The translations under genes and the position numbers were made by a program. Positions 52,650 to 61,756 of a DNA stretch of 64,000 nt are shown in pieces. The notes under the pieces were generated by a model, which had not been told where the DNA came from, did no database searches, and was given only the letters and a program-made list of their open reading frames with translations. How positions within the stretch are numbered: position 1 is the first letter of the stretch; every line of letters starts with the position of its first letter. Source of the stretch: Phyllobacterium sophorae (GTDB taxonomy: Bacteria; Pseudomonadota; Alphaproteobacteria; Rhizobiales; Rhizobiaceae); the NCBI RefSeq assembly GCF_003010965.1, contig NZ_PGGM01000003.1:124001-188000 (forward strand), given 5' to 3'.

Positions 52650-53391
52650 AACGCCGCGCTTCTTGCGCGCTCCCGAGTTCCCAGAGGCTTTTGAGTGATC
52701 GACGCGCTCAAGCGGGTTGAGACCTGCCAAGTCGTTGTAGCTTCCATGCTTGTTCGCAAGGACCGTTGCGTCCCTCGATACGTGATCTCGAACAGCGGCC
52801 CACGCTGCCTCGCCATTTTCGTCACGGGTGAACCGCGTAAAGGTTTGCCCTGCCAGTCCCCGTTACGCTTCGCCAGGCGATTGACTCGCGAAGTTTCATG
52901 AGGAGCACCCACGGGGTCTTGTTCTCGACGCCGATCTCGCGTGACAACTGGACCTTGCCTTTCACTAAGGCGGCAATCTGGTGTCAGTAGGAAGTGCTGA
53001 CCTTGCGGCCTGTCCTGCAAAGGGGCTATTGCTCAGGGCCTCCTCACCACGAGAATCTGCAGAGCATATTTCCAAGCCCCCGCTCATCATGCAGACGGGA
53101 TGAACTTCAGCTCTGGCGCAACGGGAGGAAGTAATGGCGTATAGGGGCATGTTCAAGCTCCAGATAGACTACAGCGGATCGACGGCCTCCAAGGGGGCGC
53201 GGGAAGATCAAAACTGTATTCGTATCATCCTGAACATAACGGAGACTCTTACCACGAGATATAGGAAGAGTGATCAATGGCGAGCGTGGATGGTTAATGC
53301 CACACCGGGCTCGCAGATGGGCTATAACCGTTCCTCCGCGGGTTCGTCTTCGATCGATCGATCGGCCTTCGCTCCGTGCAGTGCTCGCATT
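52650..53391. other. Region without intact genes between cyclase and DUF3604 genes
   Basis: The left half (52686-52995) holds the decayed transposase described separately. In the rest I see no supported gene; a frame at 53134-53460 has a fair ribosome site but runs into the DUF3604 gene and has no recognisable product. Confidence 0.5.
52686..52995 (-). pseudogene. Decayed IS1595-family transposase remnant
   Basis: Two fragments in different minus-strand frames can be recognised. One (about 52876-52995) reads ALVKGKVQLSREIGVENKT followed by LLMKLRES, matching the N-terminal HTH region of IS1595 transposases (typically KGKSALQLSRDLGVSYKTAFVL-HKLRE). The other (52686-52811) reads VLANKHGSYNDLAGL then ERVDHSKA, matching the region around the second catalytic Asp. 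The first catalytic Asp region and the C-terminus are missing, stop codons interrupt the frame and no terminal inverted repeats are seen, so the element is long dead. Confidence 0.65.
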
Positions 53392-55356
53392 TTACCTCGA
53401 TGGATTGTACCAGATCGGCGAGGTATAGGCCCGTTCCTGCATCTTCATCGTTACTTCTGATGGCATAGTAACGCCGAAGTACTTCGCGTCGTATGCGGTC
53501 CAGCGCGGCGTCGGGATTTCGATGACACGGCCATAATAGAATGCACGCTGGGCCGCATCAAATTCAGGGTCCTTCCACACCGCGATTAGCTCAGGCGCAC
53601 CGATTGTGTTGCTCCACGTTGCATTGGCGATGTCTACCGTGTCACCGACAGGTGGCAGCTTGCCTTCACTGCCCGGCTTGCGATCGCCCGACCATGCCAC
53701 GTCGTATACCTTTTCATGGACTTCACCGGCTGCGTCCAGCCAACCCTTGACGATCTGGTATCGGTCGAGATTGGCACCAATCGGGTCTTTCAGCGCCGCG
53801 ACGAGGAAGGTCGGCATCTTTCCGGCGGGAGCCGGTCCAATGTCACCCCCCATCGGTACCCCCTTGGTATAGCCCGCGATTGCAGGACTACGCGTATTGG
53901 CATCACTTTCGTCGAAGTCGAAGCCACCGAAAAAGCGGACCAGCATCCGCGGACCAGTCGTGGCGTAGGTCTCGCGGCGCTGCATCGCATCGAAAAGCGC
54001 CTCGCGCGTGTTTTCGCTCGCCCATACGCCGGCGTAGCCGGAGGCCGTCTGCTCCCAACCCATGATGACGCGATCGCCTTGCTTCACGAAGGGATGGGAG
54101 GCCCGCACTGCGCTCGGCTCGCTGCTCGATGTCTTGCCGAAAAAGTTGTCCTCCTCGACCGCCGTCAGGCTGGTATGGGCATCGGTCGATCCTACCATTC
54201 CAAACTTGTAGGGGTTGACGCCCAGCTGCTGCTCGAGCTTGAGGCCGTTCTTGAGAGCCGAGCGGGCATATTCGTATTCGAGCATGTCCGGCGTCTTGGC
54301 GACTGTCAGGTCGAGATTGCCTTTGTCCCAACGCTCGAAATTGGCAAACTCGTCATTCGGCGACAGGAAGGGATGGGTCTCGCCATCGCCCTTCATCTGC
54401 GTCACCTCATAGAGCCGCTCCCACTTGTTGCGAATTTCCGCATACTCGCGGTCGATCGGAGAATTTGTTCCCGGCTCGATCATCGGAAACATGCGCCCGT
54501 TCGACAGATTGCCATTATGGGCGATCGCAAGCACACTGCCGCCAGTCTTGTCTTCGTACCCGGCCATCCACTTCCACAGATCAAGTGGATTGTCGCTTCC
54601 AGGCGGTAGAGTTGTGTACGGCACGACCTGACTCGCCCGGTCGCCATTGTCGCGGAAAATGATGTTGCGGTGCAGATTGTTGCCCCCGGTACCCGAGGTC
54701 CACTCGTAGCCGATGAAGGCCGTGAAGCGACCGGGCTCATTGGCCTCCTCCGCCGCCTTGATGGTCTGCTGCCAGGCCCCGCGGTAGGCTGCTGAATCAG
54801 GCGAATAAAGGATTGGTCCTTTGAATTTGCCAGCACCGAATGCGGTAATAATATCGACGGCCGCCGCCGCGCCCTGCCCGGACTGCATCATGTCGTACCA
54901 TTTGCGCCCCAGCGGATCAGCCAGAAGCTCAGGCTTTCCTGCCAGGAGATCAGGGAAGAAACCCATATTGTCGGAATGATCCGCGACGACGAGGAAGTCG
55001 AGTGGCCGTGAGAGCTTCGCCAGTTGGCCGGATGAAGCCATGATCTCCTCGCCCTTGGCAAAGCGATAGGCGTCCGCAGGGCCAAGCCGTGCGCCAAACG
55101 CGCCGGCGTCCATGGAAAAGGATGTATGCAAATGAGTGTCGCCGAAAAAAGGACGCGAAGGGAAGTTGCGTCCTGCCCAAGGTGAGTATGGCCGCTTGAC
55201 GGGATAGAGCTTCGCGGCCGTATCAGCATCGAATGTTCCGACGTCGGTGGCGACGCTCTCCTGTGCCGAGACCGGGGGAGCGAGGCCGACGGCCAACAGT
55301 CCCGCCAATGCGGCTCCACAAAGTAGGCTTGTTCTGGCTTCGACCGTTTTCATCAA
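53392..55356 (-). CDS. DUF3604 domain-containing exported protein
   Basis: This 654-residue protein has a signal peptide (LLCGAALAGLLAVGLAPPVSA-Q), so it is periplasmic or surface-located. DUF3604 resembles PHP metallohydrolases: FFGDTHLHTSFSMDAG (metal HLH near residue 75), VVADHSDNMGFFPD, LAIAHNGNLSNG and GSTDAHTSL supply His/Asp ligands for a multinuclear metal site. Substrate is unknown. It follows the HupE-like gene by 15 bases on the same strand and belongs to a recurring trio with HupE/UreJ and PpiC proteins. Phosphoesterase activity is an inference from the PHP-like motifs only. Confidence 0.88.
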   Translation of the reverse strand: MMKTVEARTSLLCGAALAGLLAVGLAPPVSAQESVATDVGTFDADTAAKLYPVKRPYSPWAGRNFPSRPFFGDTHLHTSFSMDAGAFGARLGPADAYRFAKGEEIMASSGQLAKLSRPLDFLVVADHSDNMGFFPDLLAGKPELLADPLGRKWYDMMQSGQGAAAAVDIITAFGAGKFKGPILYSPDSAAYRGAWQQTIKAAEEANEPGRFTAFIGYEWTSGTGGNNLHRNIIFRDNGDRASQVVPYTTLPPGSDNPLDLWKWMAGYEDKTGGSVLAIAHNGNLSNGRMFPMIEPGTNSPIDREYAEIRNKWERLYEVTQMKGDGETHPFLSPNDEFANFERWDKGNLDLTVAKTPDMLEYEYARSALKNGLKLEQQLGVNPYKFGMVGSTDAHTSLTAVEEDNFFGKTSSSEPSAVRASHPFVKQGDRVIMGWEQTASGYAGVWASENTREALFDAMQRRETYATTGPRMLVRFFGGFDFDESDANTRSPAIAGYTKGVPMGGDIGPAPAGKMPTFLVAALKDPIGANLDRYQIVKGWLDAAGEVHEKVYDVAWSGDRKPGSEGKLPPVGDTVDIANATWSNTIGAPELIAVWKDPEFDAAQRAFYYGRVIEIPTPRWTAYDAKYFGVTMPSEVTMKMQERAYTSPIWYNPSR

Positions 55357-55371
55357 CTTCCTCCTCCAGCT

Positions 55372-56397
55372 TCAAAATTGTGGGAACATCGCGTCCAGCC
55401 GCTGGACGCTCCAGAACGCCGCTACAACGCCGATCGCGTATGCCGAGCCGACGATGGCCTGTCGCGGAACCATGACGACATGCCTTGCCGAATAGACCGC
55501 AGTCAGTAGCACCGTGATGAAGGCGAGCTGTCCAAGCTCCACGCCTACATTGAAGGCGAGCAGCGCCAAGGGAATGTCATCTTGCGGCAGGCCAAGCTCA
55601 ACCAGCGCGCCCGCAAAGCCAAATCCGTGCAGAAGCCCAAACGCGAAGGCGACTATCCACGGGCTGGTGATGGTCAAGCTGCGCTGACCACGCTCCATAC
55701 GAACGACCTCTGCTGCAACCAGGACAATGCTGATCGCAATCATCGTTTCGACCGGAGCTGACGGGAGTTTTACCCATCCGAGCGTTGCGCATGTCAGGGT
55801 GATCGAATGTGCCGCCGTAAAGGCGGTGACGGCTTTCACCAGCTTGCGCCAATCACGCACGATCAGCATCAGCGCCGTAACGAACAGCAAGTGGTCGAAG
55901 CCGAATGCGATGTGCTCGATACCGTGTCGCATATAGACAGTGAAAACCCGCGCACTGCTTTGTGCGGCAGGTATGAGGGCTGAGGGCTCGCTGGGGGTTA
56001 GCCGCGTTGTCCATGTATTGCCGTTGGCAAGAACGACATGCACAAGAGCATCGGTCATGCTGTTCGTCAGCCCGTCGATGACGATGTTCTGGCCCGAAAG
56101 CGGCTCGGCGGTACGCATGCGCCATGTTTGGACCATCGCGTCGCTGGTCTGGCGGGAAACGACAGCCGTCAAATGCTCGATTTTGCCTGAAAACAGCGCT
56201 GACAATGCGAGCCGCGCATCGCCTTGCATCGGTGTCTTGAAAAGCACGCTGAATTCACCCGGGGACTTTTCCACAACGCTCAAGTAAGCAGGTCTTACTT
56301 CATGCGCATTGGCCGAAACCGCGCTCAGAAACAGGATGAGCGAGACAAACCAACACCGCCACAGTGGGTTCGACAAGCCATGGAAGAGCCGCGTCAT
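55372..56397 (-). CDS. HupE/UreJ_2 family membrane protein
   Basis: This 341-residue protein has a signal peptide (WFVSLILFLSAVSANA), then an extracytoplasmic beta-rich domain of about 130 residues (PAYLSVVEKSPGEFSVLFKTP), then six or so membrane helices. The membrane part contains metal-type histidine motifs RHGIEHIAFGFDHLLFV, AAHSITLT and LLHGFGFAG. It is related to nickel/cobalt transporters of the HupE/UreJ group, fused to a periplasmic domain, suggesting metal delivery to the DUF3604 enzyme (inference). Its ATG overlaps the PpiC gene stop by four bases. Confidence 0.88.
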   Translation of the reverse strand: MTRLFHGLSNPLWRCWFVSLILFLSAVSANAHEVRPAYLSVVEKSPGEFSVLFKTPMQGDARLALSALFSGKIEHLTAVVSRQTSDAMVQTWRMRTAEPLSGQNIVIDGLTNSMTDALVHVVLANGNTWTTRLTPSEPSALIPAAQSSARVFTVYMRHGIEHIAFGFDHLLFVTALMLIVRDWRKLVKAVTAFTAAHSITLTCATLGWVKLPSAPVETMIAISIVLVAAEVVRMERGQRSLTITSPWIVAFAFGLLHGFGFAGALVELGLPQDDIPLALLAFNVGVELGQLAFITVLLTAVYSARHVVMVPRQAIVGSAYAIGVVAAFWSVQRLDAMFPQF

Positions 56398-57290
56398 TTC
56401 GCGGCCACACTGGGCAGGCCTGGCGATGCCAGCAAGGCTTTCGAGCCTTCATCGTATTGAACACCGTATTTCTTGCGCAGACCTTCGAGATAGGCACGGC
56501 TAAGGTCATTCTGTTGGCTGTTGCGCCACTGCGTGACGATGGCATCCCTGACAATGTCGAAGGGACGGGACTCCGCCGGCACGTGTTCGGTTACCATGAC
56601 CAGGTGCAGGCCGTATCCTGATTTGATCGGCCCTTTCCAGCTTCCCGGCTCCAGTGCGAAGACTTGATTGGCAAATTCCGCGCCAAACATTCCAGAAAGG
56701 GCGGAATTCTCCATCCGCTGAAAGTCGTCTCCGAGCAACAACCTATCCCCCGCAACAGTGTCGCCGTTTCCCTTGGATCGCATCTCGGCGAGCAGAGCAG
56801 TGGCATCGGCCATGGGCTCCTTCCGCTGTTCGGGATTGAGATAGATTTGCTTGAATGAGACTGTGCCAGCCGTGGCGAAGCTCGCCATATGGCTGGCGTA
56901 AAACTGCCGCAGCTCATCCTCCGTGGGTTCGGCCAGCTGGACGGTATCCTCGATCACGAATTTGAGCTTCTGCGCCAGGCGACGGCGGATGATCGTGTCG
57001 TTCTCGCCGAGGCCCACCGCCTCGGCCTCCCGCGCCAGCAGTTGTTCGCCGACAAGATCCTTCACCAGACCGCTCAATTCCTCGGCAGTCGGATCGCGCA
57101 GCCACTGGCTCGCCCACGTCTGTTTCAGCCATTGAATATCGCCTTCGCCGATGTGTATGGGTTCCGCCTTGTCCGCTTCTGGCAATCGGCCGTTCAGCCA
57201 GTGGTAGCCGCCAAACACCACTGCGCCGATAAGCGCGAAATGCAGCAGCGGCTCCTTGGAAAGTACGCGATAGATGTTGGAACTTTTCAC
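56394..57290 (-). CDS. PpiC-type peptidyl-prolyl cis-trans isomerase, membrane-anchored
   Basis: This 298-residue protein has an N-terminal membrane anchor (LHFALIGAVVFGGYHWL, residues 16-32), a SurA-like helical part (VGEQLLAREAEAVGLGEND-IIRRRLAQK) and a C-terminal parvulin-like domain (VSFKQIYL, GLHLVMVTEHVP). It would act as a periplasmic folding factor. Gene order with HupE and DUF3604 suggests a dedicated chaperone for the exported enzyme or the membrane protein. It follows the DUF900 hydrolase gene stop at once. Confidence 0.88.
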   Translation of the reverse strand: MKSSNIYRVLSKEPLLHFALIGAVVFGGYHWLNGRLPEADKAEPIHIGEGDIQWLKQTWASQWLRDPTAEELSGLVKDLVGEQLLAREAEAVGLGENDTIIRRRLAQKLKFVIEDTVQLAEPTEDELRQFYASHMASFATAGTVSFKQIYLNPEQRKEPMADATALLAEMRSKGNGDTVAGDRLLLGDDFQRMENSALSGMFGAEFANQVFALEPGSWKGPIKSGYGLHLVMVTEHVPAESRPFDIVRDAIVTQWRNSQQNDLSRAYLEGLRKKYGVQYDEGSKALLASPGLPSVAAK

Positions 57291-58583
57291 CTAGTTGCAC
57301 CTCTCCGCTGGACTGGGTCCGGTACTGCAGCCCGCTGGGACCGCTGTCTTTGCTCCACTTTTCGGCCCGGTAAGTGCACCGACCTGGTTCGCGTAATTGT
57401 CCCTTGTATTTTGATCGACGACGGCTATGGGAGCAGCCAATATCATTCCAGCTGCATTACCTGCCGCGGCCGCCGTTCCGGACGTAGCCACCAGTATCTG
57501 GTCGCCGAGACCGATCCTGTTGTCCGTCAGGGTCTGGCCTTCCGAAATGCGGGCACCGATGAGTTGGACGACCTCGGGCGATTCCGCGAACTTGGCGTGG
57601 TTGAGGCTGTCGCCGGCTTTGACCTTGGTGAGGTCGATCACGGCGATCTTGTTGTCTTCAAGTTCCTGTTTATAGGGAGCCTCTTCGGGATCGATGGAGC
57701 CAAGTCTCGGTATATCTCCCCAAACCCGCCGCGAGAACGCCAGCGCGCGGTCATCGCGGGAAACGAACAGGGTGAACTGCGGATGCTGTTTTCCCATGTC
57801 GGCAATTTGCGAGCGGAACACGTCGACATCGACATCGGGAGCCGCCAGCATGACATTCTTGAATTTGGCCGGCAGCTTGCCATTGCGGATTGCCATCTGA
57901 CGCAGCGACTCCAGAGCGAGCCAGTTCCCCATCGAATGCGCAAGTACCGAGACTTCCCTCACGTCAGGATCACGCGCCAGATACTGGAACAGAGTTTCCA
58001 AGGCGTTGCGTGTATAATTGGTGCTTTCGCGGTCATACCCATAGGCGAGCAGGCTGCCTCGCGACGGCCAGGTCACCAGCACGGGCGCACTGTGCACGCC
58101 TGAATCCTGCACGATCTGCGCGAAACGATAGACGGAATCCTCAAACCTGTTGTTGAACCCATGAATAAAGACCAGCACGCTGCGATCAGGGCTTTTCCTG
58201 ACAGAGGCGCTGAGCCATTTCTTGGCCGCTTCCGATGTCAACTCAACGGCTTTCAACGTTGCGAAATCAGTCGCCGGATTGGAAGGCAATCTCTTGGGCC
58301 AAGCGACTTCGCCTTCCTTGCGGGCACCCGTGGGCGGGATCGATACGGTGATATCGGCAAACGCTGGTGTCCGCCCGCGCTCGCCGGTAAACATCTCTCC
58401 GGGAATCGACGAGCGGCTGCGCGTCGTCGCAACCAGCATATCAACCCTGCTTGATCTAGGAGCTGTGTCGGCGACAGGTAAAAGCACATTTTTCGGATGA
58501 CCAGCGCACCCTGGACCGAGGATGATCGACATTACGATCAACACCCATTGCAAGCATCCGAAACGGCTGTTGCTCATCCGCAT
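57291..58583 (-). CDS. Alpha/beta hydrolase lipoprotein (DUF900)
   Basis: This protein of about 430 residues has a signal peptide with lipobox (IILGPGC, Cys about residue 26), so it is a predicted lipoprotein. The DUF900 domain shows VLVFIHGFNNRFEDSVYRFAQI, LVTWPSRG, and the nucleophile elbow VLAHSMGNWLALESLR, followed by MLAAPDVDVDVF. Start codons at 58583 and 58577 are both possible; 58583 follows GGAGACACCCA. It overlaps in position, not in frame, with no other coding gene and precedes the PpiC gene directly (stop 57291, next start 57290). Probably an esterase or lipase of unknown substrate. Confidence 0.87.
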   Translation of the reverse strand: MRMSNSRFGCLQWVLIVMSIILGPGCAGHPKNVLLPVADTAPRSSRVDMLVATTRSRSSIPGEMFTGERGRTPAFADITVSIPPTGARKEGEVAWPKRLPSNPATDFATLKAVELTSEAAKKWLSASVRKSPDRSVLVFIHGFNNRFEDSVYRFAQIVQDSGVHSAPVLVTWPSRGSLLAYGYDRESTNYTRNALETLFQYLARDPDVREVSVLAHSMGNWLALESLRQMAIRNGKLPAKFKNVMLAAPDVDVDVFRSQIADMGKQHPQFTLFVSRDDRALAFSRRVWGDIPRLGSIDPEEAPYKQELEDNKIAVIDLTKVKAGDSLNHAKFAESPEVVQLIGARISEGQTLTDNRIGLGDQILVATSGTAAAAGNAAGMILAAPIAVVDQNTRDNYANQVGALTGPKSGAKTAVPAGCSTGPSPAERCN

Positions 58584-58606
58584 TGGGTGTCTCCGTCGGT
58601 AGAAAC

Positions 58607-58819
58607 CTAACAATAGTACACGCCGACCGCACAGCGCCGTACCGTGCGCCGGGCAACACCTGCGACGCTGACGGGGGTTAGCGGACGTCCGACCCTGGCC
58701 TCGGCGGTGCCGACAAAGCCATATAAGCTCGGAACCGAGAACTCTGATCCAGGTTCCAGCCCGAACAATCCGACAATTGCGGTCAGCAGAATGACTTTGA
58801 GTTTTCTGGACACGGTCAT
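58607..58819 (-). CDS. Small secreted protein ending in VYYC, 70 residues
   Basis: The ATG at 58819 follows AGGAGGTACCAA. The product has a long hydrophobic start (LKVILLTAIVGLFGL) and a possible cleavage site near GTAEA. The mature tail is short, basic and ends in Cys-Ala-Val-Gly-Val-Tyr-Tyr-Cys, so two cysteines could pair. The start overlaps the DUF2092 gene stop by four bases (ATGA), so the two are translated together. I do not know the function; it may be a small partner of the DUF2092 protein. Confidence 0.65.
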   Translation of the reverse strand: MTVSRKLKVILLTAIVGLFGLEPGSEFSVPSLYGFVGTAEARVGRPLTPVSVAGVARRTVRRCAVGVYYC

Positions 58820-59628
58820 TTGGTACCTCCTACGGCAAAGTGATCGGGAAGTTCATCGATGTTTACGAGTTTCTTCGGGTCGTCGACCTGCTTGGCGTCA
58901 GTCGGGGCCTTAAAGCCGAAATCCTGCGCAACGACGTCCGTGCCGGTCTTCCAGTCGCTGATCTGGACGCTGTATTGCGGGGCTTGGTCTACTTGATGGG
59001 AAGTGATGACATATCTGCAGGGATAGGGTTGCTCGCCCTGTGCGATCCATATCTGCCAGTCGACTTCCTTGGTCCGGAACGCGAGATGGTCGCATTCGGT
59101 GCCGCCAATCACACCGCTGCCAAGGTCCTTCACGTCGGTGACGTCACGCATTAACTCCTCGTAGACATTTGTCAGAAGGAGATCAGCCCCAGGGACGGGC
59201 CTTTGGTGCTTGTTTCTCAACTCGTCGATCAGATGATCAATCGTCCCCGGCACCTCGATCTGTGTGTAGAGGTTGTCATCCTTGCCGAGGAGCGTGAGGG
59301 TCTTTCCGTCGAAGGTCATCTCGACATTGGCAAATCCCCCGGAGCGCGTGGCGCGGAACTTGTCGGGCCGGCCCATTTCAACCTTGCCCGAGCTTGCCAG
59401 CAGCAGCTTCTGGTGATCCTTGGTGACGACCTCAAAATTGGTATCATAAGCGAAAGAAATAGCCTTTTGCTTCGCCATATAGTCGGACATTGCCTTGAGC
59501 AGGTCCTTGGCCTCCGCCTCGCCAGCAAACGCAACTGAAGACGCGCTGGACACGATGATCAGGGACAGCGCCACCGAAAAAAGGGCTGTCACAGTAAACT
59601 GCTTCGCTTTTCGAGCTGTGTTCTTCAT
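58816..59628 (-). CDS. DUF2092 domain-containing periplasmic protein
   Basis: This 270-residue protein has a signal peptide (VTALFSVALSLIIVSSASSVAFA). The DUF2092 domain begins at EAKDLLKAMSDYMAKQKAISFAYD and includes KVEMGRPDKFRATRSG and GGTECDHLAFR, followed by VDWQIWIAQGEQPYPCRYVIT. It is related in fold to LolA/LolB-type outer-membrane lipoprotein carriers, so lipid binding is possible. The ATG at 59628 is chosen because the signal peptide begins there; an open frame continues upstream. It is first in the run of minus-strand envelope genes that continues to 53392. Confidence 0.85.
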   Translation of the reverse strand: MKNTARKAKQFTVTALFSVALSLIIVSSASSVAFAGEAEAKDLLKAMSDYMAKQKAISFAYDTNFEVVTKDHQKLLLASSGKVEMGRPDKFRATRSGGFANVEMTFDGKTLTLLGKDDNLYTQIEVPGTIDHLIDELRNKHQRPVPGADLLLTNVYEELMRDVTDVKDLGSGVIGGTECDHLAFRTKEVDWQIWIAQGEQPYPCRYVITSHQVDQAPQYSVQISDWKTGTDVVAQDFGFKAPTDAKQVDDPKKLVNIDELPDHFAVGGTK

Positions 59629-59762
59629 CGAACTTGCCTTCCATTGGCTTCGCGCATTCGCCGACATCGGTCCGGATTGGGAACGCACAAAATGCATTCA
59701 CGCTTGATCAGGACGACATGGCCTCCGAACGGAAGAACACTACGCGATGCAGGAAGGTAAAA

Positions 59763-59787
59763 CCCGTAACCTCTAGTATGTTACGGG
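59763..59787. terminator. Stem-loop between the TPR regulator and DUF2092 genes
   Basis: CCCGTAAC and GTTACGGG form a perfect 8-bp stem with a nine-base loop, 46 bases past the stop of the TPR gene and 135 bases upstream of the DUF2092 start. It may be a terminator without a U-tract, or an operator for the DUF2092 promoter. Confidence 0.45.
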
Positions 59788-59832
59788 CGGCTCGCGGCTC
59801 CGTACCGTGTAGAGTCAAGGCGGGCGACGGCG

Positions 59833-61626
59833 CTACTGCAGTTGAGGATCGGATCCTTCACTCGGAGAGATATCCGCCTCTGCCGGAATCGGAAGACCCG
59901 CTTTGCGAACGCCTGCGATCATACGTGCTCGATCATGAGGTTGAATATTACGGTTTTTGAGTTCTGCCGAGAGGTTGGCGAGAAACTCCGGTCGCATCGC
60001 GACAAACACTGCACCCGCGCGCCTTGCATCCTCCGCCATGCCCTGCTGCGCATAGATGACGGCAGCAACAAGGTGGAAGAGGGGGAATTTCTGCAGATTG
60101 GCCTGCCGGATTTCGAGCAGAGCCGTATCATAATCCTCAAGCATATAGGCGGCGAGCGCCCGGTTGCCGTGATAATAGCCAGCGCCACCCGGGTTAAAAG
60201 CGAGGGCTTGATCCAACACCGCCGCGCCACGGCTCCATTGGCCGCCCATGGCCAGGCGAACGCCGTATTCCCCCATTAGTTCGGTATCGTTGGGATTGGT
60301 TGCGAGCGCCTGCTCTCCCACCCGCATCGATTCTGCCAATTGCTGGTTGAAGAACAGTGCTGTCATCAAAGCCTGAAGCGCGCGGGCATTCTCCGGGTCC
60401 AGCTCAACCGCGCGCCGCGCGGCCTTGAGCGCGCGCTCCAGAGGGGCGGACGGATCGGATTTTGGATTGTACCCAAACCGATCCTCGTCAAGGTAAATGA
60501 TCGACAACATCGCCCAGGCTGTCGCATACGACGGATAGCGGGCAATGGCACTTTCCAGACACTCTCGAACGCCCGCATGGCGTTCCACGCTCAACTCGGC
60601 ACGATAGGCGTAGAAACGAAGCGTGCAGCCGTAAGCGTCGAGATCGTCCGGTGGAGGATTCGCCGTGACGGCCTGCATGATAATGCCATAGGGCTGCGCC
60701 ACGGCCGTTGCGACCTTGGCTGCGACATCGGACTGAATGGCGAACAGGCCCCGGGAGCGCAAGTCGTCGTCATAGGTTTGCGACCACAAAATTGCGTTTG
60801 TCGCCGTGTCCATAACGCGGGCTGTCACCCGCACGCGACTTTCCGAAACACGCACACCACCCGCCAGCAAAAAACGGGCACCAAACGTGCCACGGATGTC
60901 AGACGGTTTAACCTCCGGCGGCAAGGACTCTGAGGTCTCCCTGCCGAAGACCTTGAGTTCCTTGAAACGAGGCAGAGCTGTCAACAGTTCCTCGGTAAGT
61001 CCCAGTGCATAGAGCCTTGCTTCAGGCTGTTCGCCAAGATTGGCGAATGGTGCAACGACGAGCGTCGGCCCGCCGGGGACAGGTGCAGTTAATGCTCGCA
61101 TGGATGCATCGGAGGCGGGCCGAACAATGATCCAATAGCCAAGCATTGCTGCGCTAATCAGGCCAATAAAGATCGTCCACCGCCCAGGCCTCAATAAATA
61201 TTTTGGAGAAGACTCCATCTTGCTGGCAGGAGGCTCCGCCATCGGGTCGTTCCAGGTAAAGAACGGCACATACTTGCCTTTCGGGATATCGATCCGGACG
61301 GGGTCGTTTGGACCAGCAACCAGATAATAGCGCTCGAGCGTGCGCCGCAATCGCCCAGCCTCGATCCGCACGACGGGATCATCCTGATTAAAGCCCTCGT
61401 CGCGGTTGAACACCTCGACCGCAATCGAGTAGCCCTTTATGCGCTCGGCGCGCCCCGCGAGGGCCTCCTCGACAACATAGCGCAGGAAAGCGTGCGCGTG
61501 CCCGGCATTCGGAAATTCCGGGCTGCCAATTATTCGCTCCAGTTGGGCTCGGATGTCCTCGTCAGCAGGCGACGGTCGCGAGGCGCTGGTGATCTGGTCG
61601 ACCCGAGCATCGAATGGGCCCTGCAT
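59833..61626 (-). CDS. Membrane-anchored TPR regulatory protein (often annotated adenylate cyclase-like)
   Basis: This 597-residue protein has an N-terminal conserved domain (residues 28-122: LERIIGSPEFP, AHAFLRYVVEEALAGRAERIKGYSIAVEVF, VVRIEAGRLRRTLERYY), probably DNA-binding or protein-binding. A single membrane helix lies near 148-168, followed by a periplasmic FlgO/TolB-like domain (LVVAPFANLGEQPEARLYALGLTEELLTAL) and at least four TPR-like helix pairs (about 380-570). It has no cyclase catalytic motif. It is divergent from a small gene at 61757. It may sense an envelope state and regulate the neighbouring envelope genes (inference). Confidence 0.82.
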   Translation of the reverse strand: MQGPFDARVDQITSASRPSPADEDIRAQLERIIGSPEFPNAGHAHAFLRYVVEEALAGRAERIKGYSIAVEVFNRDEGFNQDDPVVRIEAGRLRRTLERYYLVAGPNDPVRIDIPKGKYVPFFTWNDPMAEPPASKMESSPKYLLRPGRWTIFIGLISAAMLGYWIIVRPASDASMRALTAPVPGGPTLVVAPFANLGEQPEARLYALGLTEELLTALPRFKELKVFGRETSESLPPEVKPSDIRGTFGARFLLAGGVRVSESRVRVTARVMDTATNAILWSQTYDDDLRSRGLFAIQSDVAAKVATAVAQPYGIIMQAVTANPPPDDLDAYGCTLRFYAYRAELSVERHAGVRECLESAIARYPSYATAWAMLSIIYLDEDRFGYNPKSDPSAPLERALKAARRAVELDPENARALQALMTALFFNQQLAESMRVGEQALATNPNDTELMGEYGVRLAMGGQWSRGAAVLDQALAFNPGGAGYYHGNRALAAYMLEDYDTALLEIRQANLQKFPLFHLVAAVIYAQQGMAEDARRAGAVFVAMRPEFLANLSAELKNRNIQPHDRARMIAGVRKAGLPIPAEADISPSEGSDPQLQ

Positions 61627-61756
61627 CCCTCGTTCCCCCCATGGACAGAAGCGTCCGCATTTTAGGGTATGCTACTGTAACCTACTCCCCAAACGCGGAT
61701 CCGTCCATGATAGTCGGTCGGCAACTCCGCCTGCTCAAGGAGAGGATGACTGTGAG

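Noticed and set aside
53134-53460. 108-codon plus-strand frame with a fair ribosome site
   Set aside because: Its last third runs antisense through the well-supported end of the DUF3604 gene and the product has no recognisable features.
59833-61626. Adenylate cyclase, as such proteins are often named
   Set aside because: None of the class III cyclase metal or transition-state motifs is present; the name is inherited from annotation of TPR relatives.
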